64,000 bases of DNA from an uncultured Olleya sp. (GTDB lineage Bacteria > Bacteroidota > Bacteroidia > Flavobacteriales > Flavobacteriaceae), in assembly GCA_947503885.1 (NCBI GenBank), contig CANNFD010000004.1, forward strand, positions 124,001 to 188,000. The letters are read 5' to 3'. Position numbers and translations under genes: made by a program. This document shows positions 1-8,161 of this stretch, piece by piece. The notes under the pieces are model-generated. The model ran no database searches. It saw only the letters and a program-made list of their open reading frames with translations, and had not been told where the DNA came from. Position 1 is the stretch's first letter. Every line of letters starts with the position of its first letter.

Positions 1-87
1 TAACAACTTTACATGCTTATGGTTGTTTTGCGCAAAAGTATTTATGGATAGTAAAGTAAAAAGTAGTAATGTCAGGTTTCTTATCAT
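1..87 (-). CDS. Exported protein, N-terminal fragment (cut by window start)
   Basis: Reading the minus strand from an ATG at 87 gives 29 codons with no stop before the window edge. The peptide begins MIRNLTLLLFTLLSINTFAQ, a typical flavobacterial Sec signal peptide with a likely cleavage site just before the Gln. What follows (NNHKHVKLL) is too short to name a family. It is divergent from the exonuclease gene at 160, so the roughly 70-base gap must hold both promoters. The signal peptide makes a real gene likely; function is unknown. Confidence 0.6.
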   Translation of the reverse strand, partial: MIRNLTLLLFTLLSINTFAQNNHKHVKLL

Positions 88-125
88 TTTCAAAGTATTA
101 CAAAGTAAAAGTAACAGATTAGAAT

Positions 126-133
126 TATATTTG
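126..133 (+). promoter_or_regulatory. Bacteroidota -7 promoter box for the exonuclease gene
   Basis: TATATTTG matches the Bacteroidota sigma-ABfr -7 consensus TAnnTTTG and lies 26 bases before the ATG at 160. No clear TTG is seen at the usual -33 distance. Confidence 0.5.
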
Positions 134-159
134 CATGAATCATACCAATAAATTCATTT

Positions 160-933
160 ATGTCTTTAAACCTTACAAAACCAATTTGCTTTTTCGATTT
201 AGAAACTACCGGAATCAATATCACAACAGATAGGGTTGTAGAAATTTCAATATTAAAAGTATTCCCAAACGGAAATAAAGAAAGTAAAACTTGGTTAGTT
301 AATCCCGAGATGCCAATACCCGCAGTAGTATCTGCAATACATGGTGTAACGGACGAGAGAGTTGCTAATGAGCCAACCTTTAAACAGCTAGCGCCAGAAA
401 TTAATGCTATGATTAAAGATGCTGATTTGGCTGGGTTTAATTCTAACCGTTTTGATATTCCGCTTTTAGCGGAAGAAATGCTTCGCGCAGAGATGGATTT
501 TGATATGAAGGGTCGTGTCGCTGTCGATGTACAGACTATTTTTCATAAAATGGAACAACGTACACTTAGTGCTGCTTATAAATTTTATTGTGATAAAAGT
601 TTAGAAAATGCACACACAGCAGAAGCTGATACTTTGGCAACTTACGAGGTGTTAAAAGCACAAGTAGAGCGTTATGACGAGCTAGAAAATGACACTAAAT
701 TTTTAGCAGAATTTAGTTCTCGCAGAAAATTTGCTGATTTTGCAGGTTTTATTGGATATAACAAAGAAGGTCAAGAAATATTCTCTTTTGGAAAACATAA
801 AGGTAAATTGGTAACAGAGGTATTGGATAAAGAACCTGGCTATTTTGGATGGTTACTTAATGCCGATTTTCCATTATACACTAAAAAGGTATTAACAGCA
901 ATTAAATTAAGAGCTTTAAATAATAAGTTTTAA
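160..933 (+). CDS. DnaQ-like DEDDh 3'-5' exonuclease with C-terminal DUF3820-like domain
   Basis: 257 residues. The N-terminal half is a DEDDh exonuclease: Exo I FDLETTG with Asp13 and Glu15, Exo II around Asp99 (NSNRFDIPLL), and Exo III with His152 and Asp157 (HTAEAD). These residues bind the two metal ions that remove 3'-terminal nucleotides, as in DNA polymerase III epsilon. Residues about 208-240 (FGKHKGK...PGYFGWLL...F) form a second small domain like DUF3820. It is not fused to a polymerase or to a UvrC-type nuclease, so a stand-alone repair or proofreading exonuclease is likely. A promoter box lies at 126. Confidence 0.88.
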   Translation: MSLNLTKPICFFDLETTGINITTDRVVEISILKVFPNGNKESKTWLVNPEMPIPAVVSAIHGVTDERVANEPTFKQLAPEINAMIKDADLAGFNSNRFDIPLLAEEMLRAEMDFDMKGRVAVDVQTIFHKMEQRTLSAAYKFYCDKSLENAHTAEADTLATYEVLKAQVERYDELENDTKFLAEFSSRRKFADFAGFIGYNKEGQEIFSFGKHKGKLVTEVLDKEPGYFGWLLNADFPLYTKKVLTAIKLRALNNKF

Positions 934-1054
934 TTAAATTAAATCAAGAAGAAAGACTTAAGAGGTAAAAGGTTTTCTTCAAAAAAAATATTATAATCCA
1001 AGAATTTTCGTCTTGGTTCTTGTAGCAAACGTTTATTTATATTATTTAAAAAAA

Positions 1055-1666
1055 ATGAAATTAATCTGCATAGGTCGTAATTATACAGACCATATTAAAG
1101 AGTTAGAAAACGAAAAACCTACAGATCCTGTGGTTTTTATCAAGTCTGATAATGCGATACTTTTAAAAAAGCAACCCTTTTTTATCCCAGATTTTTCAAA
1201 CGATGTGCATCATGAGGTTGAGGTGTTGGTGAAGATTACAAAACTAGGGAAGCATATTGATAAAAAATTTGCACATAAATATTATGATCAAATAGGTTTA
1301 GGTATCGATTTTACAGCACGTGATGTACAAAAACAATTAAAAGATAAAGGTTTGCCTTGGGAAAAAGCAAAGTCTTTTGACGGAGCAGCAGTAATAGGTA
1401 AATGGGTTGATAAATCAGAATTTTCTGATGTTAATAATCTTAATTTTAGACTAGAAAAAAATTCAAGTGTGGTTCAAACCGCAAATACAAGTTTAATGTT
1501 GTGGAAAATTGATGAAATTGTAGAATATGTGTCAAAATATTTTACTTTAAAGATAGGAGATGTTATATTTACGGGAACACCCGCAGGAGTTGGCAGGGTA
1601 GTTGCTAATGATAAATTAAAAGGTTTTCTTGAAGATAGAGAGCTATTTTCAATAACAGTAAAATAA
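1055..1666 (+). CDS. Fumarylacetoacetate hydrolase-family protein
   Basis: 203 residues from the ATG at 1055. An in-frame ATG at 1013 would add 14 residues, but the family starts at MKLICIGRNYTDHIKE and an A-rich stretch precedes 1055, so I chose the shorter form. The fold is shown by HHEVEVLVKI (metal-binding Glu residues), GLGIDFTARD and the C-terminal IFTGTPAGVG. Family members are Mg-dependent hydrolases, isomerases or decarboxylases of beta-diketo acids, such as acylpyruvases and oxaloacetate decarboxylases. The substrate cannot be read from sequence. It is 3 bases before the Hpt gene and probably co-transcribed with it and cinA. Confidence 0.87.
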   Translation: MKLICIGRNYTDHIKELENEKPTDPVVFIKSDNAILLKKQPFFIPDFSNDVHHEVEVLVKITKLGKHIDKKFAHKYYDQIGLGIDFTARDVQKQLKDKGLPWEKAKSFDGAAVIGKWVDKSEFSDVNNLNFRLEKNSSVVQTANTSLMLWKIDEIVEYVSKYFTLKIGDVIFTGTPAGVGRVVANDKLKGFLEDRELFSITVK

Positions 1667-1669
1667 TAC

Positions 1670-2011
1670 ATGGAACAACACTACAAACTACACAGGCTAA
1701 ACGAATTAGCTGATAATGATCAAGACTTTATTTTGGCATTAGCTACTACTTTTATAGATGAAGTCCCTTGCGATGCTAAAGTGCTTAAAATAGCAGTTGA
1801 AAACAAAAATTATTTATTGACTTATCAAACTGCACATAAAATGAAACCTACTGTAGATATGTTCGAGCTAGGTATTTTAGATGATATAATTGAGGTACAA
1901 GATTGGGGTAAGCTAGAAAAAAAAGATGTGGATATAACCGATAAATTAAATAAGGTTTTAAATGCAATTGAAAATGCTACCAACGAAATAATTCAAGATT
2001 TTAATCTGTAA
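1670..2011 (+). CDS. Hpt domain-containing phosphotransfer protein
   Basis: 113 residues, essentially a single histidine phosphotransfer domain. AHKMKPTVDMF around His56 is the Hpt signature: the phospho-accepting His in the HxxKp context. Such proteins pass phosphate between a hybrid histidine kinase and a response regulator. No kinase or response regulator is in the window, so the partners are elsewhere. The stop codon overlaps the cinA start (TAATG), indicating translational coupling. Confidence 0.8.
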   Translation: MEQHYKLHRLNELADNDQDFILALATTFIDEVPCDAKVLKIAVENKNYLLTYQTAHKMKPTVDMFELGILDDIIEVQDWGKLEKKDVDITDKLNKVLNAIENATNEIIQDFNL

Positions 2012-3261
2012 TGCAAGCTGAGATAATTACTATAGGGGACGAAATTTTAATTGGTCAAATTATAGATACAAACTCAGCATTTATAGGTAAAGCACTTAAT
2101 TCTATTGGTGTTTCAGTGTATCAAATTACTTCTGTTCAAGACGACAGAGAGCATCTATTAAAGGCTTTTGCTGAGGCTGAAAGCAATGCGGATATCATTA
2201 TAATTACTGGAGGGTTAGGTCCTACTAAAGACGATATAACAAAACACACTTTAGCCGATTATTTTGAGGATACTTTAGTGCAAAACAATGGTGTTTTACA
2301 ACATGTAGAAGCACTGTTTAAAAACTACATTAATCAGCCTATTTCTGAAGTAAATAAAAAACAGGCATTAATTCTTTCAAAAGCAAAAGTGCTTACAAAT
2401 CGGTTTGGTACAGCGCCAGGGATGTGGATAGAAAAAGGAAATAAAACTTTTATATCACTTCCAGGTGTACCTTATGAGATGAAAGCGTTAATAGAAAATG
2501 AAGTGTTACCTAACATCGTTAAAAAATATAAACGTCCATACATTGTACATAAAACAATTCTAACCTATGGTCTTGGAGAGAGCATTTTGGCAGAGCGTAT
2601 TGAGGCAATAGAAGATGCGCTACCAAAACATATCAAACTAGCTTACTTGCCTAGTTTAGGAAAAGTTAGATTGCGTTTGTCTGGAAAAGGAGAAGATGAA
2701 AATCAGTTAGAAAATGATATTAAATTAGAAATTGACAAAATACTACCTTTAATAAAAGATGTATTTGTTGGATTTCAAGATAATGATGAAGGTTTAGAGC
2801 TGGCAATTGCGCAACAATTAACAAAAAATGGTCAAACATTGTCATTAGCAGAAAGTTGTACAGGAGGTAAATTAGCAGAACAATTTACTGCACATGCAGG
2901 TGCATCTGCTTTTTTTAAAGGCGCAATTGTTAGTTATGCTACACAGACTAAAATAGACCTTTTAGACGTCCCAGAAAACTTAATAAATCAATATTCTGTG
3001 GTCAGTTTACAAGTTGCCGAGGCTATGGCAACTAATATTAGAAAAAAAATTAATACCGATTATGCAATTGCAACAACAGGTAATGCGGGACCAACCAAAG
3101 GAGACTCGGATGCAGAGGTTGGAACAGTTTTTATAGCAATAGCTTCAAAAAACGGTGTAAAAGGATACGAGTTTAATATGGGAAACCATAGAGAACGCGT
3201 TATAAGTAAAACAGTAAATAAAGCTTTAGAGTTGCTTCAAAAAGAAATTTTTAAAAATTAA
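2011..3261 (+). CDS. cinA: CinA family competence/damage-inducible protein
   Basis: 416 residues, the normal length for two-domain CinA. Residues 1-170 are a molybdopterin-binding (MoCF) domain with TIGDEILIGQIIDTN and ITGGLGPTKDD. The C-terminal domain carries LAESCTGGKLAEQF and ATTGNAGPTKGD, as in nicotinamide-nucleotide amidases (PncC). In well-studied members the protein hydrolyses ADP-ribose and deamidates NMN in NAD salvage. The start overlaps the preceding Hpt gene by one base. Confidence 0.95.
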   Translation: MQAEIITIGDEILIGQIIDTNSAFIGKALNSIGVSVYQITSVQDDREHLLKAFAEAESNADIIIITGGLGPTKDDITKHTLADYFEDTLVQNNGVLQHVEALFKNYINQPISEVNKKQALILSKAKVLTNRFGTAPGMWIEKGNKTFISLPGVPYEMKALIENEVLPNIVKKYKRPYIVHKTILTYGLGESILAERIEAIEDALPKHIKLAYLPSLGKVRLRLSGKGEDENQLENDIKLEIDKILPLIKDVFVGFQDNDEGLELAIAQQLTKNGQTLSLAESCTGGKLAEQFTAHAGASAFFKGAIVSYATQTKIDLLDVPENLINQYSVVSLQVAEAMATNIRKKINTDYAIATTGNAGPTKGDSDAEVGTVFIAIASKNGVKGYEFNMGNHRERVISKTVNKALELLQKEIFKN

Positions 3262-3272
3262 TTATATACCTA

Positions 3273-3302
3273 TTGTTAAATAGTAAATAATTAGTATATT
3301 TG
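3273..3302 (+). promoter_or_regulatory. Promoter of rpmB operon (TTG-N19-TATATTTG)
   Basis: TTG at 3273-3275 is separated by 19 bases from TATATTTG at 3295-3302, a textbook Bacteroidota -33/-7 pair. It lies 41 bases before the rpmB ATG. Confidence 0.72.
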
Positions 3303-3343
3303 CACCTCGATTTTTAATAACATATTTTTAAAGTTATAAAGTA

Positions 3344-3580
3344 ATGTCAAGAGTTTGTGAACTTACAGGAAAGAAGGCAATGGTTGGGAACAACGTGTCT
3401 CACGCGATGAATAGAACAAAGCGTACATTTGATGCTAATTTGATAAAAAAGCGTTTTTATCTTCCAGAAGAGGATAAGTGGATAACTTTGAAAGTTTCTA
3501 CAGCTGCATTAAAAACAATCAATAAAATAGGTATTGCTGCTGCTTTGAAAAAAGCAAGAGCAAAAGGATTTATAAAATAA
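3344..3580 (+). CDS. rpmB: 50S ribosomal protein L28
   Basis: 78 residues, the expected size. The start MSRVCELTGKK and the motifs VSHAMNRTKR and WITLKVSTAALKTI are characteristic of L28. It is the first gene of a three-gene cluster with rpmG and a DUF4295 gene, a standard Bacteroidota arrangement. The spacing of about 26 bases to rpmG and the strong promoter at 3273-3302 indicate one transcript ending at the hairpin at 4001. Confidence 0.98.
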   Translation: MSRVCELTGKKAMVGNNVSHAMNRTKRTFDANLIKKRFYLPEEDKWITLKVSTAALKTINKIGIAAALKKARAKGFIK

Positions 3581-3606
3581 TTACCAACTAGGTAAATTTA
3601 AGTATT

Positions 3607-3789
3607 ATGGCAAAGAGAGGTAATAGAGTACAAGTAATATTAGAGTGCACAGAGCACAAGGAGTCTGGAAAGCCAGGAACGTCTCGTTATATTACAACGA
3701 AGAACAAAAAAAACACTCCTGATAGAATGGAAATTAAAAAATTCAATCCTATCTTGAAGAAAATGACCGTACATAAAGAAATTAAATAA
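3607..3789 (+). CDS. rpmG: 50S ribosomal protein L33
   Basis: 60 residues. [18 protein letters not shown] followed by [19 protein letters not shown] is diagnostic for L33. This copy lacks the two CxxC pairs of zinc-binding L33 forms (only one Cys is present), so it is the zinc-independent type. It sits between rpmB and the DUF4295 gene. Confidence 0.98.
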   Translation: MAKRGNRVQVILECTEHKESGKPGTSRYITTKNKKNTPDRMEIKKFNPILKKMTVHKEIK

Positions 3790-3826
3790 TATTCTTTTTA
3801 ATAAGAATACTAAAACCATATAAGTC

Positions 3827-3979
3827 ATGGCAAAGAAAACCGTAGCATCTTTACAGACATCGTCTAAAAGATTATCAAAAGCAATTAAAATGGTGAAATC
3901 CCCAAAAACAGGAGCTTACATGTTTGTTGAATCAATCATGGCACCAGAATTCGTTAGCGATTTCTTGAAAGACAAATAG
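3827..3979 (+). CDS. DUF4295 family small protein
   Basis: A 50-residue basic protein starting MAKKTVASLQTSSKRLSKAIK and ending FVSDFLKDK. DUF4295 proteins are a Bacteroidota-specific family consistently encoded right after rpmB and rpmG. The context and high Lys content suggest a ribosome-associated role, but no function is established. The start is 37 bases after rpmG and a clear terminator follows at 4001. Confidence 0.92.
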   Translation: MAKKTVASLQTSSKRLSKAIKMVKSPKTGAYMFVESIMAPEFVSDFLKDK

Positions 3980-4000
3980 TCTTCATAAATTATAACATAC

Positions 4001-4035
4001 AAAAGCTACTTTCTATTTTGAAAGTGGCTTTTTTG
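4001..4035 (+). terminator. Rho-independent terminator after rpmB-rpmG-DUF4295
   Basis: AAAAGCTACTTTC and GAAAGTGGCTTTTTT form a 12-13 bp stem with one wobble pair and a short TATTTT loop. A T-rich tail follows. Confidence 0.85.
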
Positions 4036-4280
4036 TTTTTAAAATATTGCGTTACTTTACAATATAAAAATATGACAATGTAGCAGTCAATTAAATTAGG
4101 CTTCATAATTGTAATATTTATTTTAGCTTTACTAAAATTTTATGCTGTCATGTTTTTAAATTTACTAAAAGCTAACCACTTGAAAATAGTTTAATTGACA
4201 ATGATTAATTTCAAGTAAAAAAGTATTGATGCGTTTTAACTAAAAGCACGTCAACATATCAATAAAAACAATACTAATAA
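4036..4280. other. AT-rich intergenic stretch before ftsY
   Basis: About 245 bases of AT-rich sequence between the terminator and ftsY. I see no open frame of interest, no RNA gene and no clear promoter consensus, although the ftsY promoter must lie here. Confidence 0.4.
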
Positions 4281-5255
4281 ATGAGTTTTTTTAAAAAAAT
4301 ATTTTCTTCTGAAAAAAAAGAAACCTTAGATAAAGGCTTAGAAAAATCAAGTACAAGCTTTTTAGGAAAGCTTAGTAAAGCAGTTGCAGGAAAATCTAAA
4401 GTTGATGACGCTGTATTAGATAATCTTGAAGAGGTATTAGTTTCTAGTGATGTTGGAGTAAATACAACTTTAAAAGTTATTGAACGTATAGAAGCTAGAG
4501 TAGCTAAAGACAAATATTTAGGTACTGACGAGTTAAATAAAATTTTACGAGAGGAGATTGCTGGTTTATTATCAGAAACAAACTCTGGTGAGGATACCGA
4601 ATATAAAATCCCGGATTTACCTATGCAGTCCAATGGTAAAAAAACACCATACGTTTTAATGGTAGTTGGGGTTAACGGAGTTGGAAAAACAACCACTATT
4701 GGTAAATTGGCATATCAATTTAAAAAGAAAGGACTTAAAGTGGTGTTAGGTGCAGCAGATACTTTTAGGGCTGCAGCAATAGACCAATTACAAGTTTGGG
4801 CTGATCGTGTAGATGTGCCTATGGTACGTCAAGATATGGGGAGTGATCCAGCGTCAGTTGCGTTTGATGCACTTCAATCAGGTGTTACTCAAGATGCAGA
4901 TGTGATTATCATAGATACCGCAGGACGTTTACACAACAAAATTAATTTAATGAACGAGTTAACTAAGGTTAAGCGTGTCATGCAAAAAGTGATTGGTGAT
5001 GCACCACATGACGTTTTGTTAGTTTTAGATGGTAGTACTGGCCAAAATGCTTTTGAACAAGCTAAACAGTTTACAGCTGCTACAGAAGTAACTAGTCTTG
5101 CTGTTACTAAATTAGATGGTACTGCAAAAGGTGGTGTAGTAATTGGTATTAGTGACCAATTTCAAATCCCTGTCAAATATATTGGAGTAGGTGAAGGTAT
5201 TGAAGATTTACAAGTCTTTAATAAATTTGAGTTTGTAGATTCTTTTTTTAAATAG
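4281..5255 (+). CDS. ftsY: Signal recognition particle receptor FtsY
   Basis: 324 residues. A short charged N-terminus (MSFFKKIFSSEKKE) precedes an SRP-type N domain. The G domain has the P-loop GVNGVGKTTTIGKLA, DTFRAAAIDQL, DTAGRLHNK and TKLDGTAKGG. FtsY is the GTPase receptor that docks SRP-ribosome complexes at the membrane for co-translational insertion. The long acidic A domain of enterobacterial FtsY is absent, as is usual in Bacteroidota. YidC, which works downstream of it, is encoded at 19.4 kb. Confidence 0.97.
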   Translation: MSFFKKIFSSEKKETLDKGLEKSSTSFLGKLSKAVAGKSKVDDAVLDNLEEVLVSSDVGVNTTLKVIERIEARVAKDKYLGTDELNKILREEIAGLLSETNSGEDTEYKIPDLPMQSNGKKTPYVLMVVGVNGVGKTTTIGKLAYQFKKKGLKVVLGAADTFRAAAIDQLQVWADRVDVPMVRQDMGSDPASVAFDALQSGVTQDADVIIIDTAGRLHNKINLMNELTKVKRVMQKVIGDAPHDVLLVLDGSTGQNAFEQAKQFTAATEVTSLAVTKLDGTAKGGVVIGISDQFQIPVKYIGVGEGIEDLQVFNKFEFVDSFFK

Positions 5256-5257
5256 AC

Positions 5258-5564
5258 TTGGAGCTAAAGTCAGTAAGACTATTTAGGGGTATAACAATTT
5301 TTGTAATCCTATATTCTGTATTATTAATTACAAGCAATATTGTATCTGCTACTAATAACTTACTTACGTTTTGACAGTTCTTTATTGTCTAAACAATTAC
5401 TTTATTTAACTGCTTTTTCGTTAATTTTTTTAATTCCGATTTTTGGTTTTATTATTTGGTTTAGTTGGAAAAGCTTATTTATGCTATCATTTAATAAGTT
5501 TATAATGTTAGTGTTCTACCTGTATTTGCCTAATGCCAAGCAGAAGCTATTGTATGACCGTTAA
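5258..5564 (+). pseudogene. Possible frameshifted small membrane protein
   Basis: No gene is certain here. From a TTG at 5258 one frame encodes LELKSVRLFRGITIFVILYS and a hydrophobic continuation, stopping at TGA 5372-5374. A second frame, open from TTG 5340 to 5564, continues with DSSLLSKQLLYLTAFSLIFL and further hydrophobic segments. Removing one T from the run at 5369-5372 would join them into about 100 residues with three or so membrane helices. The family is not recognised. It could equally be AT-rich noncoding DNA that looks hydrophobic by chance. Confidence 0.3.
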
Positions 5565-5640
5565 ATTGTGCTCGTAAGCCATTTTTCCTTTTGTGAAATA
5601 ATAAAAGACTTTGTATTGGTTTCTTCTAAAAATTAGATAG

Positions 5641-5648
5641 TATCTTTG
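5641..5648 (+). promoter_or_regulatory. -7 promoter box for rimO
   Basis: TATCTTTG matches TAnnTTTG and lies 17 bases before the rimO ATG. A TTG at 5616-5618 is 22 bases upstream, slightly long for a -33 element. Confidence 0.6.
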
Positions 5649-5665
5649 CAGTCCAAAATTAAGGT

Positions 5666-6970
5666 ATGAGAACAAAGTCACTTAAAAAGAACAAAATCAA
5701 CGTTATAACTTTAGGTTGTAGTAAAAATGTTTACGATAGCGAAGTCCTAATGGGACAATTAAAGGCTAACGGTAAAGAGGTTGTGCATGAAGAAGAAGGT
5801 AATGTCGTGGTAATTAATACCTGTGGTTTTATTAATAATGCTAAGGAAGAAAGTGTGAACACTATCTTAGAGTACATGCAAAAAAAGGAAGATGGCGAGG
5901 TTGATAAAGTTTTTGTAACAGGTTGTTTAAGTGAAAGATATAAGCCGGATTTACAAAAAGATATTCCTAATGTAGATCAATATTTTGGAACAACAGAGTT
6001 GCCAGGATTACTTAAAGCTTTAGGCGCAGATTATAAGCATGAATTAATTGGAGAGCGTCTAACAACTACACCAAAAAACTACGCTTATTTAAAAATTGCC
6101 GAAGGTTGTGATAGACCTTGTAGCTTTTGTGCAATTCCTTTAATGCGAGGCAAACACAAATCTACACCTATTGAAAACTTAGTTACTGAAGCTGAAAAAT
6201 TAGCTGCAAATGGTGTTAAAGAGTTAATATTAATTGCGCAAGACTTAACATATTACGGATTAGATTTATATAAAAAACGAAATCTTGCTGAGTTGTTAGA
6301 AAACTTGGTAAAAGTTGAAGGTATCGAGTGGATTAGATTGCATTATGCATTCCCTACAGGGTTTCCTTTAGATGTATTGGATATTATGAATCGTGAACCT
6401 AAAATATGTAATTATTTAGACATTCCGTTACAACATATTAGTGATGATTTATTAAAAAGTATGCGTCGTGGTACAACTAAAGAAAAAACGACAAAACTAA
6501 TACATCAGTTTAGAGAAAAGGTGTCTAATATGACCATTAGAACAACTTTAATTGTTGGTTATCCAGGCGAAACTGAAGCACATTTCCAAGAGTTAAAACA
6601 ATGGGTAAAGGACATGCGTTTTGAACGTTTAGGTTGTTTTACTTATTCTCATGAAGAAAATACACATGCTTACAACTTGGAAGATGATGTGCCTCAAGAA
6701 GTAAAGCAGGATAGAGCTAACCAAATAATGGAAATCCAATCTCAGATTTCTTGGGAGTTAAATCAAGAAAAAATTGGAGAGATTTTTAATGTCGTAATTG
6801 ATCGTAAAGAAGGAACCTATTTTGTTGGTCGTACCGAGTTTGATAGCCCAGATGTAGATAACGAAGTGTTAATTGATGCAACCGATACGTATTTAAAAAC
6901 TGGTGAGTATTATGATATTAAAATTACTGAAGCAGAAGATTTTGATTTGTATGGTGAGTTAGTAAAGTAA
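5666..6970 (+). CDS. rimO: Ribosomal protein S12 methylthiotransferase RimO
   Basis: 434 residues. The N-terminal MTTase domain has the cluster cysteines in TLGCSKNVYDSE, NTCGF and TGCLSERY. The radical SAM CxxxCxxC motif follows (GCDRPCSFCAIP), then a C-terminal TRAM domain. The start TLGCSKN and overall length point to RimO rather than the tRNA enzyme MiaB. It adds a methylthio group to the conserved Asp of ribosomal protein S12 using two iron-sulphur clusters and SAM. It has its own promoter at 5641. Confidence 0.96.
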   Translation: MRTKSLKKNKINVITLGCSKNVYDSEVLMGQLKANGKEVVHEEEGNVVVINTCGFINNAKEESVNTILEYMQKKEDGEVDKVFVTGCLSERYKPDLQKDIPNVDQYFGTTELPGLLKALGADYKHELIGERLTTTPKNYAYLKIAEGCDRPCSFCAIPLMRGKHKSTPIENLVTEAEKLAANGVKELILIAQDLTYYGLDLYKKRNLAELLENLVKVEGIEWIRLHYAFPTGFPLDVLDIMNREPKICNYLDIPLQHISDDLLKSMRRGTTKEKTTKLIHQFREKVSNMTIRTTLIVGYPGETEAHFQELKQWVKDMRFERLGCFTYSHEENTHAYNLEDDVPQEVKQDRANQIMEIQSQISWELNQEKIGEIFNVVIDRKEGTYFVGRTEFDSPDVDNEVLIDATDTYLKTGEYYDIKITEAEDFDLYGELVK

Positions 6971-7050
6971 TTATTTAATTATGCTTTGGTTTGAGATTTT
7001 AGTTTTAAGCCAATAGATTATATTTACACAAAATAATAATATACCATATA

Positions 7051-7500
7051 ATGAATAAAACGATTTTAAAGACAGTTCTAGTATCATGCTTTTTTATACT
7101 AACTGCTTGTGGCGGAGGTGGACCTGAAGGCGCAACCATTAACTTTTTAGAAAGCATGTATTCTGGAGATTTTGAAACAGCTAAGCAATATGCAACAACA
7201 GATACCAAATCTATGTTATCTATGTTGGAGTCCTTTGGAGCAAAAGATCAATTTGCTGATAAGATGAAAGAAGCTGATATTAGTTTTAAAGTTGTAGAAA
7301 CTAAAATTGACGGTGATACTGCTGTTTGTACAGTTAAAATGTCAAATAGTGAAGGAGAAGATGATCAGAATATGCCAATTAGCCTTGAAAAAATAGAAGG
7401 AAAATGGTTGGTTAAAATGGACAAAGAGTCCATGAAAAAAGAAGGTTTGGATAAAGCTGATAAAGAAACAGGTAATTCAGATTTTGAAGACCAAGAATAA
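7051..7500 (+). CDS. DUF4878-like lipoprotein
   Basis: 149 residues with a lipoprotein signal peptide ending in the lipobox LTAC, followed by a glycine-rich linker (GGGGPEG). Residues about 25-125 match the NTF2/lumazine-binding-like DUF4878 fold: ATINFLESMYSGDFETAKQYAT, then a segment ending EKIEGKWLVKM. The acidic C-terminal tail overlaps the next gene by 17 bases. Family function is not established; membrane-anchored accessory roles are usual guesses. Export to an outer- or inner-membrane lipid anchor is well supported. Confidence 0.78.
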   Translation: MNKTILKTVLVSCFFILTACGGGGPEGATINFLESMYSGDFETAKQYATTDTKSMLSMLESFGAKDQFADKMKEADISFKVVETKIDGDTAVCTVKMSNSEGEDDQNMPISLEKIEGKWLVKMDKESMKKEGLDKADKETGNSDFEDQE

Positions 7501-8143
7501 GGTGTTAAAAATTACTATTAAAATTGTACTTATTTTAAGTATCATTTTTTTAGCATACATATATATAAAAGACGATTCAAACAGACCGTATGAGTCGTCT
7601 TTTTCGTATAAATTATCTTCAGCAGAAAAAGCAAAACTTGAAAATGGAGATATTATTTTACGTCGTGGTTATGGGCTTTTAAGTACGATGATTTTAAATA
7701 TGATGGATGAGGATTTTGAGGTCACTCATTTAGGTATTGTAGTCAAACAAAATGATAGTTTAAAAATTGCACATGCGTTGTCTAGTAGTGTTTCTAATCA
7801 AGATGGCTTAAGGTTACAAGCAATAGATTCGTTTGTAAATAACTCTTATAATCGTACTATAGTAGTCACAAGATTAAAAGGTATAGACACTATCAAACAG
7901 CAAAATATTTTAAAACAAATTGATTATTACTATAAAAAGCAATTACCGTTTGACAATAGTTTTAATTATAGGGATAGTACAGCACACTATTGCTCAGAGC
8001 TAATTTGGCGTATCTATGAGCATAATCTTAATATTTTAAGAGTATCGGACAGTTTAACCGACCATCAAAAATATAATTCACTTAAAACCTTTTACGACAC
8101 TAATTATTTTGACGTTATAATAAATCATCAACAAAAGGATTGA
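7484..8143 (+). CDS. YiiX/YebB-like NlpC/P60-superfamily cysteine hydrolase
   Basis: 219 residues. An N-terminal membrane anchor (residues 8-27) is followed by a permuted NlpC/P60 fold: GDIILRRGYGLLSTMIL, the catalytic His region THLGIVVK, and the catalytic Cys region HYCSELIWRIYE. Families of this kind cleave peptide or amide bonds in cell wall or lipids; the substrate here is unknown. The ATG at 7484 lies inside the preceding lipoprotein gene. A GTG at 7502, just after that gene's stop, is an alternative start. The pair is likely one operon. Confidence 0.8.
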   Translation: MKTKNKVLKITIKIVLILSIIFLAYIYIKDDSNRPYESSFSYKLSSAEKAKLENGDIILRRGYGLLSTMILNMMDEDFEVTHLGIVVKQNDSLKIAHALSSSVSNQDGLRLQAIDSFVNNSYNRTIVVTRLKGIDTIKQQNILKQIDYYYKKQLPFDNSFNYRDSTAHYCSELIWRIYEHNLNILRVSDSLTDHQKYNSLKTFYDTNYFDVIINHQQKD

Positions 8144-8161
8144 GGTTTGTTGTAGGTTTAT

